56,507 nt of DNA, from assembly GCA_025352105.1 (NCBI GenBank), contig JANXUB010000192.1, positions 1 to 56,507 of the forward strand. Reading direction: 5' to 3'. This document shows positions 17,383 through 25,359 of the stretch, piece by piece. The first letter of the stretch is position 1. Every line of letters begins with the position of its first letter. Below the pieces are notes generated by a model. That model was not told the DNA's origin. It did not search any database and worked only from the letters and a program-made list of their open reading frames with translations. The DNA is from Burkholderiales bacterium. Lineage in GTDB: Bacteria; Pseudomonadota; Gammaproteobacteria; Burkholderiales; Casimicrobiaceae. The position numbers and the translations under genes were made by a program.

Positions 17383-17828
17383 AGCGTTTCTGAATCCAGC
17401 CAGATCGTCACGGGTCCATCGTTCACGAGCGACACTTTCATGTCAGCGCCGAAGACACCGGTCGGCACGGCTTTACCGATCCGCACGGCAAGCTTCGCCA
17501 CAAATCGATCAAACGCAGGCGACGCCTGTTCGGGCCGGGCGGCGTCGGTGTAGCTGGGTCGATTGCCTTTCTTGGCATCGGCATAGAGCGTGAACTGACT
17601 CACCGCGAGCAGTGCACCGCCCACATCGAGCACGCTCCTGTTCATCAGGCCCTGCTCGTCGCTGAAAATTCGAAGCTTCACGATCTTGTCGGCCATACGA
17701 TCTTCGACGGCTTCGGTATCGGTGTGCGTGACGCCCACCAGCAAAAGCAGGCCCGGCCCGATTTCGCCAGTGATCTTGCCATCGACGATGACATTCGCAG
17801 AAGCGACTCGTTGAATCAAAACTCTCAT
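17379..17828 (-). CDS. dtd: D-aminoacyl-tRNA deacylase
   Basis: A 149-residue cytoplasmic editing enzyme that hydrolyses D-aminoacyl-tRNA (and glycyl-tRNA-Ala), protecting translation. Diagnostic motifs are SQFT (77-80) in [20 protein letters not shown] and the cross-subunit Gly-cisPro motif NDGPVT near residue 138. Length and start ([13 protein letters not shown]) match the family exactly. It is first in a two-gene unit with the VOC protein. Confidence 0.97.
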   Translation of the reverse strand: MRVLIQRVASANVIVDGKITGEIGPGLLLLVGVTHTDTEAVEDRMADKIVKLRIFSDEQGLMNRSVLDVGGALLAVSQFTLYADAKKGNRPSYTDAARPEQASPAFDRFVAKLAVRIGKAVPTGVFGADMKVSLVNDGPVTIWLDSETL

Positions 17829-17877
17829 GCGATGATTCTAGAATCGGTTGCAAGCCAAGTAAGCACTGAATAAATCG

Positions 17878-17962
17878 CCACCCCGGCGCAGGCCGGGGCC
17901 CACGCCCGTAGCAAGCGGTTGATATTGCTGGGGGCGTGGATACCGGCCTCCGCCGGTATGGC
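17878..17962. repeat. REP-like palindromic element upstream of denD
   Basis: Two GC-rich hairpins, CCCCGGC-GCA-GGCCGGGG type (from 17881) and ATACCGGC-CTCC-GCCGGTAT (17940-17959), flank CCACGCCC and GGGCGTGG arms that can pair with each other. The style is that of common proteobacterial intergenic repeats. It lies between divergently transcribed dtd and denD. Confidence 0.7.
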
Positions 17963-18005
17963 TGAAGTGCAGAATTGTTCAGCGCTTCCCTGAGGAGAAA
18001 TGGTC

Positions 18006-18986
18006 ATGCGCGTAATCATCACCGGCGGGGCCGGTTTCATCGGCAAGCTGCTCGCTGCCAAACTTCTGGAGCGCGGCATGCTCACCGACGCTGCCGGGAC
18101 AGTTCGCGAAATCAGTGAACTGGTACTGGTTGACATCGCAGCCGCCACGAATGAGCCCTGGCTCGGCGACAAGCGTGTTACGCAGGTGGTGGGCGACATT
18201 ACGGATCGAAACGTGCTTGCCGGCGCCGTGACGCCCAACACCGGCAGCATCTTTCACCTCGCCGCCGTCGTCAGCGGACAGGCCGAGGCCGACTTTGACA
18301 TCGGCATGCGCGTCAATGTGGATTCGACACGAACCCTGCTCGAACTCACACGCGGCTTGCCGGCACCGCCGAAATTTTTGTTCACGAGTTCAATCGCTGT
18401 CTTCGGTGGTGCGCTGCCTGCCGTGTTGCCGGACGATCAAATATTGACGCCACAAGGTTCATACGGCGCACAAAAAGCGATGTGCGAACTCCTGGTATCG
18501 GACATGTCGCGTAAGGGCATGATCGATGGGCGCTCGCTGCGCTTGCCGACGGTCACCGTGCGTCCCGGCAAACCGAACAAGGCGGCATCCAGCTTTGCGA
18601 GCGGCATCATTCGCGAACCTCTCGCAGGCGTGGATTTCGTTTGCCCTGCCTCGCCGGATGCCAAGATGTGGTGCCTGAGCCCGCCGCGCGTGATTGCGAA
18701 CATCATCATCGGTCACGAAGCTCCCGCCAGTGCCTTGCCTTACACAAAGAGCGTCAGCGTGCCCGGCATCACGGTGTCCGTTCGTGAGATGGTCGAGAGC
18801 TTGCGTCGGGTCGCGGGCGACGCGGTCGCGGCGCGCGTTTCGTGGCAGCTTGACCCGGTCGTGGATCGACTCGTGTCGTCATGGCCACAAGCATTTACGG
18901 CAGATCGCGGAAAATCATTGGGCATGACGATTGACGCGGGCTTTGATGACATCGTTCGCGCGCACATTGACGCAATGAAAAACTGA
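18006..18986 (+). CDS. denD: D-erythronate dehydrogenase-like NAD-dependent epimerase/dehydrogenase
   Basis: A 326-residue extended short-chain dehydrogenase. The NAD-binding TGGAGFIG is at residues 6-13, the Ser of the triad is in FTSSIAVFGG, and YGAQK (Tyr153, Lys157) is catalytic. The pattern RLPTVTVRPGKPNKAASSFASGIIREPLAG is typical of DenD, which oxidises D-erythronate to 2-oxo-tetronate in the tetronate pathway. The ATG at 18006 has GAGGAG at better spacing than the ATG six bases earlier. It is followed at 12 bp by a class II aldolase, the usual kind of partner. The kinase OtnK is missing from the window. Confidence 0.85.
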   Translation: MRVIITGGAGFIGKLLAAKLLERGMLTDAAGTVREISELVLVDIAAATNEPWLGDKRVTQVVGDITDRNVLAGAVTPNTGSIFHLAAVVSGQAEADFDIGMRVNVDSTRTLLELTRGLPAPPKFLFTSSIAVFGGALPAVLPDDQILTPQGSYGAQKAMCELLVSDMSRKGMIDGRSLRLPTVTVRPGKPNKAASSFASGIIREPLAGVDFVCPASPDAKMWCLSPPRVIANIIIGHEAPASALPYTKSVSVPGITVSVREMVESLRRVAGDAVAARVSWQLDPVVDRLVSSWPQAFTADRGKSLGMTIDAGFDDIVRAHIDAMKN

Positions 18987-18998
18987 AGGAGGCTCAAC

Positions 18999-19775
18999 AT
19001 GAATGCACGGCTGGAATGGGACGAGACGCAGGTGAAGGCGAGCGTATCGCCGGAGGAGTGGCAAACGCGCGTTGATCTGGCGGCCTGCTACCGTGCGGTG
19101 GCGATGATGGGCTGGGATGACTTGGTATTCACGCACATCACGGCGAAAATTCCGGGCGATGGGCACAATTTTCTGATCAATCCGTACGGACTGATGTTTG
19201 AGGAAATCACTGCCTCCTCGCTCGTCAAAATCGATCTGCATGGCAACAAGCTCGATGGCAATCCGCATCCGATCAATCCCGCAGGATTTGTGATCCATAG
19301 CGCTGTGCATGCGGCGCGCGAGAACGCGCAGTGCGTGCTGCATACGCATAGCCTGAACGGCGTAGCGGTGAGCGCGCAAAAGGGCGGCGTGCTGCCGATA
19401 TCGCAGCAGTCCATTTTCATCCTCGCGAGCCTTGCGTATCACGGTTACGAAGGTGTGGCGTTGATGGATGACGAAAAGCCACGGCTGGTGGCGGATCTGG
19501 GCAACAAGAACTTTTTAATGCTGCGTAATCACGGCCTTTTGACAGTGGCGCCGACGATTGCCGACGCCTTCCAGCAGATGTATTTTTTCGAAGCGACCTG
19601 CACGATTCAGGTTCGTGCGCAGGCGGGTGGTGGCGAGCTTTTGATGGTGCCGCAATCGATCATCGACATGGCGCAAGCGCAGGCCAAGCAGGCGACCAAA
19701 GGCAAAGGCGGAATGATTAGTTGGCCCGGATTGTTGCGTCGGCTAGATCGCAGATTCCCCGGATACGATCAATAG
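18999..19775 (+). CDS. Class II aldolase/adducin family protein
   Basis: A 258-residue class II aldolase-fold protein. The metal-binding histidines are likely in VLHTHSLNG, with a further His in MLRNHGLLTVAPT, and FTHITAKIPGDGHNFLINPYG is the typical N-terminal block. It has AAGGAGG before the ATG. Next to denD it could act as the decarboxylating aldolase OtnC, but it is longer than OtnC and closer in appearance to the general adducin-domain group found with acyl-CoA genes. The exact substrate is uncertain. Confidence 0.8.
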   Translation: MNARLEWDETQVKASVSPEEWQTRVDLAACYRAVAMMGWDDLVFTHITAKIPGDGHNFLINPYGLMFEEITASSLVKIDLHGNKLDGNPHPINPAGFVIHSAVHAARENAQCVLHTHSLNGVAVSAQKGGVLPISQQSIFILASLAYHGYEGVALMDDEKPRLVADLGNKNFLMLRNHGLLTVAPTIADAFQQMYFFEATCTIQVRAQAGGGELLMVPQSIIDMAQAQAKQATKGKGGMISWPGLLRRLDRRFPGYDQ

Positions 19776-19844
19776 TGCTTTCTGGTTGAGCGAACGCTCG
19801 ATTTACGTGAACTAGCATCGGAGAATGACGCTTGGAGGAGCACC

Positions 19845-20954
19845 GTGTCGGATACGCTAAATCGAGATGAATTGTTCACCGGCACCATGCCAGTGGCGGA
19901 GCGGCAACGCTTTGATGTAGCGGCGCTGGAAGCTTATCTACGCGCGCATGTCGACGGTTTTGCGGGCCCGCTCTCGGTTGAGCAGTTCAAAGGCGGGCAA
20001 TCGAACCCCACCTTCAAGCTCATTACGCCCAACAAGACTTATGTGTTGCGCTCGAAGCCCGGTCCGGCCGCGAAACTTCTGCCATCCGCGCACGCGATTG
20101 ATCGGGAATTTCGCGTGATGCGCGGGCTGGCCGGAAGCGAGGTGCCCGTCGCCAAAATGCACACCCTGTGCGAAGACGAATCGGTCATCGGACGCGCGTT
20201 TTATGTCATGGATTTTGTCGATGGCCGAGTGCTGTGGGACCCACAGCTTCCGGGCATGACGCCCGATGGGCGCGCCGCAATTTTTGACGAGATGAATCGC
20301 GTGATGGCGGCGCTACATAAGGTCGATTTCGCAGCGGCGGGCTTGTCGGACTACGGCAAGCATGATGGCTATCTGGCGCGACAAATTGCGCGCTGGAGCA
20401 AGCAGTATCGCGCGTCTGAAACTGAGTCAATCCCGGCGATGGACGCGCTGATCGAATGGTTGCCAGCGCACATTCCGGCGGGTGAAGAGACGAGCATCGT
20501 GCATGGCGACTATCGCCTCGACAACGTGATTTTTCATGCGACCGAGCCGCGCATTTTGGCGGTTCTGGACTGGGAACTTTCGACGCTTGGGCATCCGCTT
20601 GCGGACTTCGCGTATCACTGTATGGCGTGGTATCTGCCGCCCGGCGCGGGGCGCGGGCTCGGCGGCGTTGATCTCACGGGCAGCGGGATCCCGACTGTCA
20701 AGGACTACATCGCGCGCTACTGCGAACGAACCGGACGCCCGGAATACTACGACGCGCGCTCAGGCGCGCGGGGCATCCCCAATTTTGAGTTCTACATGGC
20801 CTACAACATGTTTCGCATGGCGGGCATTTTGCAGGGCATCATGAAGCGAGTCGTCGACGGCACAGCAGCGAGCGCGCAAGCGGTGGCGATGGGCAAATCA
20901 ACGCGACCGATTGCCGAGCAGGGCTGGGCAGTTGCACAAAAGATCACGGTTTAA
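19845..20954 (+). CDS. APH-family small-molecule kinase, ACAD10/11 kinase-domain type
   Basis: A 369-residue aminoglycoside-phosphotransferase-fold kinase. The nucleotide loop reads [12 protein letters not shown], the catalytic Brenner motif is [10 protein letters not shown] (about 219-228) and the metal motif is [12 protein letters not shown]. This subgroup resembles the kinase domain fused to acyl-CoA dehydrogenase in ACAD10/ACAD11, and LvaA of the Pseudomonas levulinate pathway, which phosphorylate 4-hydroxyacyl-CoA. The GTG at 19845 has GGAGGAG upstream. An acyl-CoA dehydrogenase follows 28 bp later, supporting this rather than antibiotic resistance. Confidence 0.85.
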   Translation: MSDTLNRDELFTGTMPVAERQRFDVAALEAYLRAHVDGFAGPLSVEQFKGGQSNPTFKLITPNKTYVLRSKPGPAAKLLPSAHAIDREFRVMRGLAGSEVPVAKMHTLCEDESVIGRAFYVMDFVDGRVLWDPQLPGMTPDGRAAIFDEMNRVMAALHKVDFAAAGLSDYGKHDGYLARQIARWSKQYRASETESIPAMDALIEWLPAHIPAGEETSIVHGDYRLDNVIFHATEPRILAVLDWELSTLGHPLADFAYHCMAWYLPPGAGRGLGGVDLTGSGIPTVKDYIARYCERTGRPEYYDARSGARGIPNFEFYMAYNMFRMAGILQGIMKRVVDGTAASAQAVAMGKSTRPIAEQGWAVAQKITV

Positions 20955-20982
20955 GAAGCGAATCAGAGAAGGAGCGAGACAC

Positions 20983-22203
20983 ATGGATTTCCAGCACAGC
21001 GACAAAGTCAAACACTATCAGGCAGAACTGCTGCGATTTTTTGACCAGCACATTTATCCGAACGAGCATCGCTATGAGCAGGATGTTGCTGAGAACACCG
21101 CCGCCGGGAAGCGCTGGACGCCAACCCGCGTCATTGAAGAGTTAAAGCCCCTCGCACGCAAAGCAGGGCTCTGGAATCTATTCTGTCCGCACGCGGAATA
21201 CGGCGCGGGCCTCAACAACATGGAATACGCGCCGCTCGCCGAAATCACGGGCCGGGTGCCTTGGGCTCCCGAAGTGTTCAACTGCTCCGCGCCCGATACG
21301 GGCAACATGGAAACCATCATCCAGTATGCCAGCGCAGAGAAAAAAGCCGAATGGCTGCCGCGCCTGCTCGCTGGTGAAATTCGCTCGGCATTCGCGATGA
21401 CCGAGCCGGGCGTTGCCTCAAGCGATGCGACAAACATTGAGACCTCAATCATCCGCGACGGCGACAACTACGTGATCAATGGCCGCAAATGGTGGATCTC
21501 GGGCGCCGGCGATCCGCGCTGCGCCGTGTACATCGTGATGGGCAAGAGCGATTTGTCAGCGCCCAAACATTTGCAGCAATCGATGATTCTGGTGCCCGCC
21601 GACACGCCGGGTGTGACGGTTGTGCGCCCACTCACGGTGTTCGGCTACGACGACGCGCCGCATGGCCATTGCGAAATGACATTCGAGAATGTGCGAGTAC
21701 CCGCCGCCAATATGCTGCTCGGTGAAGGTCGTGGATTTGAAATCGCGCAGGGCCGACTCGGACCAGGCCGCATCCATCATTGCATGCGCCTGATCGGCCT
21801 GTCCGAGCGCGCGCTTGAGCTCATGTGCAAACGCCTCACGCAACGCGTCGCTTTCGGCAAACCCATCGCTTCGCAAACGGTCTGGCACGAGCGCATCGGC
21901 GAAGCCCGCTGCATGATCGATCAGGCACGCCTGCTCACGCTGAACGCCGCATGGATGATGGACGTTGCCGGCAACAAAGTCGCCAAACAAAACATCGCCA
22001 TGATCAAGGTCGTCGCGCCGAACGTTGCCTGTCAGGTCATCGACTGGGCGATGCAGGCGCACGGCGGTGGCGGCATGAGCGGGGATTTCCCGCTCGCGTA
22101 CGCCTACACCGCAGCGCGCACCCTGCGCTTCGCCGACGGCCCGGACGAAGTGCATCGTGCTGCAATTGCCAAGTCGGAGTTGGGGAAATACGCTTCGCGG
22201 TAA
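20983..22203 (+). CDS. Acyl-CoA dehydrogenase, ACAD11-like
   Basis: A 406-residue flavoprotein. [18 protein letters not shown] (about 140-158) is the FAD/substrate loop, [11 protein letters not shown] the central sheet, and the C-terminal domain has [26 protein letters not shown] and [11 protein letters not shown]. This version pairs with APH-type kinases; in ACAD11/LvaC-like systems the dehydrogenase removes phosphate from 4-phosphoacyl-CoA to give an enoyl-CoA. AGAAGGAG lies before the ATG at 20983. It ends the denD-led run of four genes. Confidence 0.9.
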   Translation: MDFQHSDKVKHYQAELLRFFDQHIYPNEHRYEQDVAENTAAGKRWTPTRVIEELKPLARKAGLWNLFCPHAEYGAGLNNMEYAPLAEITGRVPWAPEVFNCSAPDTGNMETIIQYASAEKKAEWLPRLLAGEIRSAFAMTEPGVASSDATNIETSIIRDGDNYVINGRKWWISGAGDPRCAVYIVMGKSDLSAPKHLQQSMILVPADTPGVTVVRPLTVFGYDDAPHGHCEMTFENVRVPAANMLLGEGRGFEIAQGRLGPGRIHHCMRLIGLSERALELMCKRLTQRVAFGKPIASQTVWHERIGEARCMIDQARLLTLNAAWMMDVAGNKVAKQNIAMIKVVAPNVACQVIDWAMQAHGGGGMSGDFPLAYAYTAARTLRFADGPDEVHRAAIAKSELGKYASR

Positions 22204-22231
22204 GTCTTTCCGACAAGCCAGACCTCCGTAC

Positions 22232-22259
22232 TTGCAAATACTGTAAATACGTACATAAT
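22232..22259 (+). promoter_or_regulatory. Candidate promoter of radC
   Basis: TTGCAA (22232-22237) and CATAAT (22254-22259) lie 16 bp apart, about 45 bp before the radC start. The surrounding DNA is AT-richer than the neighbouring genes. Confidence 0.4.
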
Positions 22260-22302
22260 TCACGTCACGCAGCCGTTTTCAGCGGCTCAGGAAACGTGAA
22301 TC

Positions 22303-22989
22303 ATGAGCATCAAAGACTGGCCCTCCGACGACCGTCCCCGTGAGAAATTGCTGGAGTTGGGTGCGGATGCGTTGAGTGACGCCGAGCTGCTTGCGATTTT
22401 TTTGCGCGTGGGTGTGACCGGAAAAAGCGCGGTGGAGCTGGCGCGCGAGCTGCTGCAACGCTTCGGCTCGGTCGCTGGAATCGTGGCCGCGCCGCGCGAT
22501 GAGTTTTGCGCGGTGCACGGTATGGGCGAGGCGAAATTCGTGCAGTTTCAGGCGAGTATTGAACTGGCTCGCCGCGCGCTGGCAAGCGCTATGAGCGAGC
22601 GACCGCTGCTTAACTCGCCGGATATTGTTAAGGACTATTTGCGGCTTTCACTCGGGCATGAACGGGTGGAAGTGTTCGTGGCGCTCTGGCTTGACGCGCA
22701 GCATCGTTTGATTGAAATGCAGATACTGTTCCGTGGCACGCTTGCGCAGACGAGTGTCTATCCGCGCGAAGTGGTGCGCGCAGCGCTCGCAAAAAACGCA
22801 GCCGCCGTGATCCTTGCGCACAACCATCCGTCCGGTTCAACGGCCCCCAGTCAGGCGGACCGGTCGCTCACGCAGGTGCTCAAAAGTGCGCTAGCGCTGG
22901 TCGATGTGACGGTGCTCGATCACTGTATCGTCGGTCGCGGTGAAACGCATTACGCGGTGCGCTCAATGGCGATGATGGGTGAGATGTAG
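22303..22989 (+). CDS. radC: RadC-family JAB/MPN domain protein
   Basis: A 228-residue RadC (DUF2466) protein. An N-terminal helix-hairpin-helix-like UPF0758 region ([30 protein letters not shown]) is followed by the MPN/JAB domain with metal motif [15 protein letters not shown] (about 172-186), matching the HxHxSG...D zinc site. Length and layout are standard. Despite its name it is probably not a DNA repair protein, and its role is unresolved. Start ATG follows a weak ribosome site. Confidence 0.93.
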   Translation: MSIKDWPSDDRPREKLLELGADALSDAELLAIFLRVGVTGKSAVELARELLQRFGSVAGIVAAPRDEFCAVHGMGEAKFVQFQASIELARRALASAMSERPLLNSPDIVKDYLRLSLGHERVEVFVALWLDAQHRLIEMQILFRGTLAQTSVYPREVVRAALAKNAAAVILAHNHPSGSTAPSQADRSLTQVLKSALALVDVTVLDHCIVGRGETHYAVRSMAMMGEM

Positions 22990-23004
22990 CGCGAACAGCT
23001 TTTT

Positions 23005-23111
23005 TATGAAAGGCCGGTTTCATCTGGGCTAACGACAATAAAATTACGTTGTCGACTTTGGCCATAATCGAGCTCTATCCCCTATGCGAATTGAATTTCA
23101 CGAAAAAGCTG
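23005..23111 (+). repeat. 107-bp structured intergenic repeat, copy 3
   Basis: TGGGCTAAC is at 23025, GTCGACT at 23051-23057, ATCCCC at 23077-23082 and the end is AAAAAGCTG at 23111. Its own hairpin pairs CGACAA (23033-23038) with TTGTCG (23049-23054). It fills the convergent gap between radC and rnhA. Confidence 0.7.
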
Positions 23112-23181
23112 CATGAGGCGAGGCTCAAAAATACGCAGCAGCAGCCTGTGTTCGACCACGTCCGGATAGACGCAACGACCG

Positions 23182-23616
23182 CTACTTCGGAATCCCGTCG
23201 TTCGACAACTGATCCGCGCGCTCGTTGCCCGGATCGCCCGAATGCCCTTTGACCCAACGCCATTCAACGTCATGCGCGGCGTTCAACTCATCGAGTACCT
23301 GCCAGAGATCGGCGTTCTTGACGGGAGCTTTGGCGGACGTGCGCCAACCGTTCCGCTTCCAGCCGTGAATCCATGTTTCAATGCCCTGCTTCACGTAGCT
23401 TGAATCGGTAATCAGGCGAACGTGGCTTTTGCGTTTGAGCGCGCGTAACGCCTCGATGGCCGCCATTAACTCCATGCGGTTGTTCGTGGTCAGCCGCTCG
23501 CCGCCACACAGCTCGCGCCGGTGCTCGCCTGCGATCATGAGGACGCCCCAGCCGCCGGGGCCAGGATTGCCTTTACAGGCACCATCGGTATACACAATGA
23601 CTTCGGGCTGTTGCAT
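23182..23616 (-). CDS. rnhA: Ribonuclease HI
   Basis: A 144-residue RNase H that removes RNA from RNA/DNA hybrids. Catalytic acidic residues are Asp11 ([16 protein letters not shown]), Glu49 ([10 protein letters not shown]), Asp71 (TDSSYV) and the Asp of GNERAD near the C-terminus; the handle region [11 protein letters not shown] is present. It begins immediately before the methyltransferase stop on the same strand, so the two are co-transcribed. Confidence 0.98.
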   Translation of the reverse strand: MQQPEVIVYTDGACKGNPGPGGWGVLMIAGEHRRELCGGERLTTNNRMELMAAIEALRALKRKSHVRLITDSSYVKQGIETWIHGWKRNGWRTSAKAPVKNADLWQVLDELNAAHDVEWRWVKGHSGDPGNERADQLSNDGIPK

Positions 23617-24378
23617 TTATTTCTTATCGTTCTGGGTCAAATTAATTTCCTTGTGGGCGCGGGTTGGAACGGTCGCGGCGACGCGCTTGCGACGACCCGA
23701 GCGCGCCCAATCCGGTTTGATCAGACGAACACCCGCCACCCGCTTCACAGCATGCAAAAAATACACGCCACCCGCAAACGGCCACCAGCGGTCGCCCGCA
23801 CGCTCAAGACCGTCGAGCCGCTGAATTGTCTTCTCGTTTTGAGCGGGCCAGGTGAAGCAGTCGAGTTGCGCATCGACCAGATCAAAACCCAGCAGCGTGA
23901 GCCAATCTTTCGCCCGCGACAACGATATGAACTCCCCGCCCCACGGCCCACGTCGATCACGCCCGAAGTAGCGCTTCACTCCAAACAGCGAGTACGGATT
24001 AAAGCCCGAAATCAACAATCGACCTTCGGGCCGCAAAACGCGAAACGCCTCTCGGAGGACTTCGTGCGGTAACGCCTGAAACTCAAGCGTGTGCGGCAAG
24101 ACAATCACATCAAACTGATTTTCGGAGAACGGCAATTGATCTGGCTCGGCGAGCAAAGGCGCCACCGTGTCCCACGCCAAAGTGAACTTGTGGGTCACGC
24201 GACTGGTCTGTAGAAGCGGCACCGCCGCAGCACCCATTTGCAGCGCATAAAATCCAAACAAGTCGGGCAGCACGCGGTCGTAAATCGCCTGTTCACGCGC
24301 GACAACATAACGACCGAGCGGCGTATCGAGCCACTCGTCAAAAGTCTCCACGTCAGTGGGTAGGTTCGATGCGTCCAA
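23617..24378 (-). CDS. SAM-dependent methyltransferase of the gloB/rnhA neighbourhood
   Basis: A 253-residue class I methyltransferase. The acidic loop AEPDQLPFSENQFDVIVLPHTLEF and FRVLRPEGRLLISGFNPYSLFG are clear methyltransferase motifs IV-VI. The glycine-rich motif I is degenerate (GFYALQMGAAAVP), so SAM binding is altered or weak. Genes of this type lie between gloB and rnhA in many betaproteobacteria. The substrate is unknown. Its start overlaps the divergent gloB frame by 10 bp. Confidence 0.8.
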   Translation of the reverse strand: MDASNLPTDVETFDEWLDTPLGRYVVAREQAIYDRVLPDLFGFYALQMGAAAVPLLQTSRVTHKFTLAWDTVAPLLAEPDQLPFSENQFDVIVLPHTLEFQALPHEVLREAFRVLRPEGRLLISGFNPYSLFGVKRYFGRDRRGPWGGEFISLSRAKDWLTLLGFDLVDAQLDCFTWPAQNEKTIQRLDGLERAGDRWWPFAGGVYFLHAVKRVAGVRLIKPDWARSGRRKRVAATVPTRAHKEINLTQNDKK

Positions 24379-25211
24379 TGTCTACCAAAAATTCAATGCT
24401 TGAAATTGTGCCGATCCCGGCGTTTGCCGACAACTATATCTGGGCGTTGATTCAGGACGATCATTGTGCGGTCGTTGATCCAGGTGACGCCGAGCCTGTG
24501 TTTGCGTTTTTGGCAGCGCGCAATTTGACGCTCGACGCGATCCTGATCACGCATCACCACGCGGATCACGTCGGCGGCGTTGCTGCGCTCACGGCGCGCT
24601 GGCCGGTTCCGGTCTACGGCCCAGCCGCAGAAAATATCAGCGGCGTCACACACGTGTTGCGCGAGAACGATCGGGTTGCCCTGCCCGCTTTTGTTGACGA
24701 GCCATTCCGTGTGATGGAAGTACCCGGTCACACGAGCGGGCACATTGCGTATGTGAGCGGCGACATATTGTTCTGCGGTGACACTTTGTTCGCGGCAGGT
24801 TGTGGTCGCATGTTTGAGGGAACCGCGCAGCAGCTGCACGGTTCGCTCATGCGGCTTGCGGCGCTACCAGGAGGAACGCGGGTCTTTTGCACGCACGAAT
24901 ACACGTTGTCGAATGTGCGCTTTGCGCTTGCCGTGGACGGTGAGAATTGCGCGCTCATCGAGCGCAGCTTTGTTGAGCAGGAGCGGCGCTCGCGCGGCGT
25001 ACCGACGTTGCCGTCGAACATCGGACTTGAATGCGCGACCAATCCGTTTTTGCGTTGCGCGGAGCCGGCATTAGTGCAGAGCGCACGCCGTCATGCGGAG
25101 CGCACGCCTACCACTACTCGAACCACTCAGAGCGCAAACGCGTTTGACTTTTCAGATCCAACTGCCGTTTTTGCGGCGTTGCGAGAGTGGAAAAATGACT
25201 ATCGCGGATAG
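24369..25211 (+). CDS. gloB: Hydroxyacylglutathione hydrolase (glyoxalase II)
   Basis: A 280-residue metallo-beta-lactamase-fold enzyme converting S-D-lactoylglutathione to D-lactate and glutathione. Metal ligands are in THHHADHVGG (about 61-70), GHTSGH, GDTLF and CTHEYTLSN; the C-terminal NPFLRC is diagnostic. Three starts are possible (24369, 24378, 24396); the last matches the family N-terminus (MLEIVPIPAFADNYIW), and the first has a GGTAGG-like ribosome site. With frmA/frmB it gives the cell glutathione-dependent aldehyde clearance. Confidence 0.95.
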   Translation: MRPMSTKNSMLEIVPIPAFADNYIWALIQDDHCAVVDPGDAEPVFAFLAARNLTLDAILITHHHADHVGGVAALTARWPVPVYGPAAENISGVTHVLRENDRVALPAFVDEPFRVMEVPGHTSGHIAYVSGDILFCGDTLFAAGCGRMFEGTAQQLHGSLMRLAALPGGTRVFCTHEYTLSNVRFALAVDGENCALIERSFVEQERRSRGVPTLPSNIGLECATNPFLRCAEPALVQSARRHAERTPTTTRTTQSANAFDFSDPTAVFAALREWKNDYRG

Positions 25212-25359
25212 TCTGAATTGCATCGAGATATTTGACCTTGCGGCAGCAATTGAGTAGCATCGCGCGAGATTTTTGGTTAGCTCGCACATACTTGATTGAT
25301 GCTTTCATCACTCGGGCTCGTTCATCGACTGACCGGTACTTTTTTGTTTAGGATGAGGC

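Noticed and set aside
19845-20954. Aminoglycoside resistance kinase
   Set aside because: The APH fold is present, but the sequence style and the adjacent acyl-CoA dehydrogenase fit the ACAD10/11-type kinases instead.
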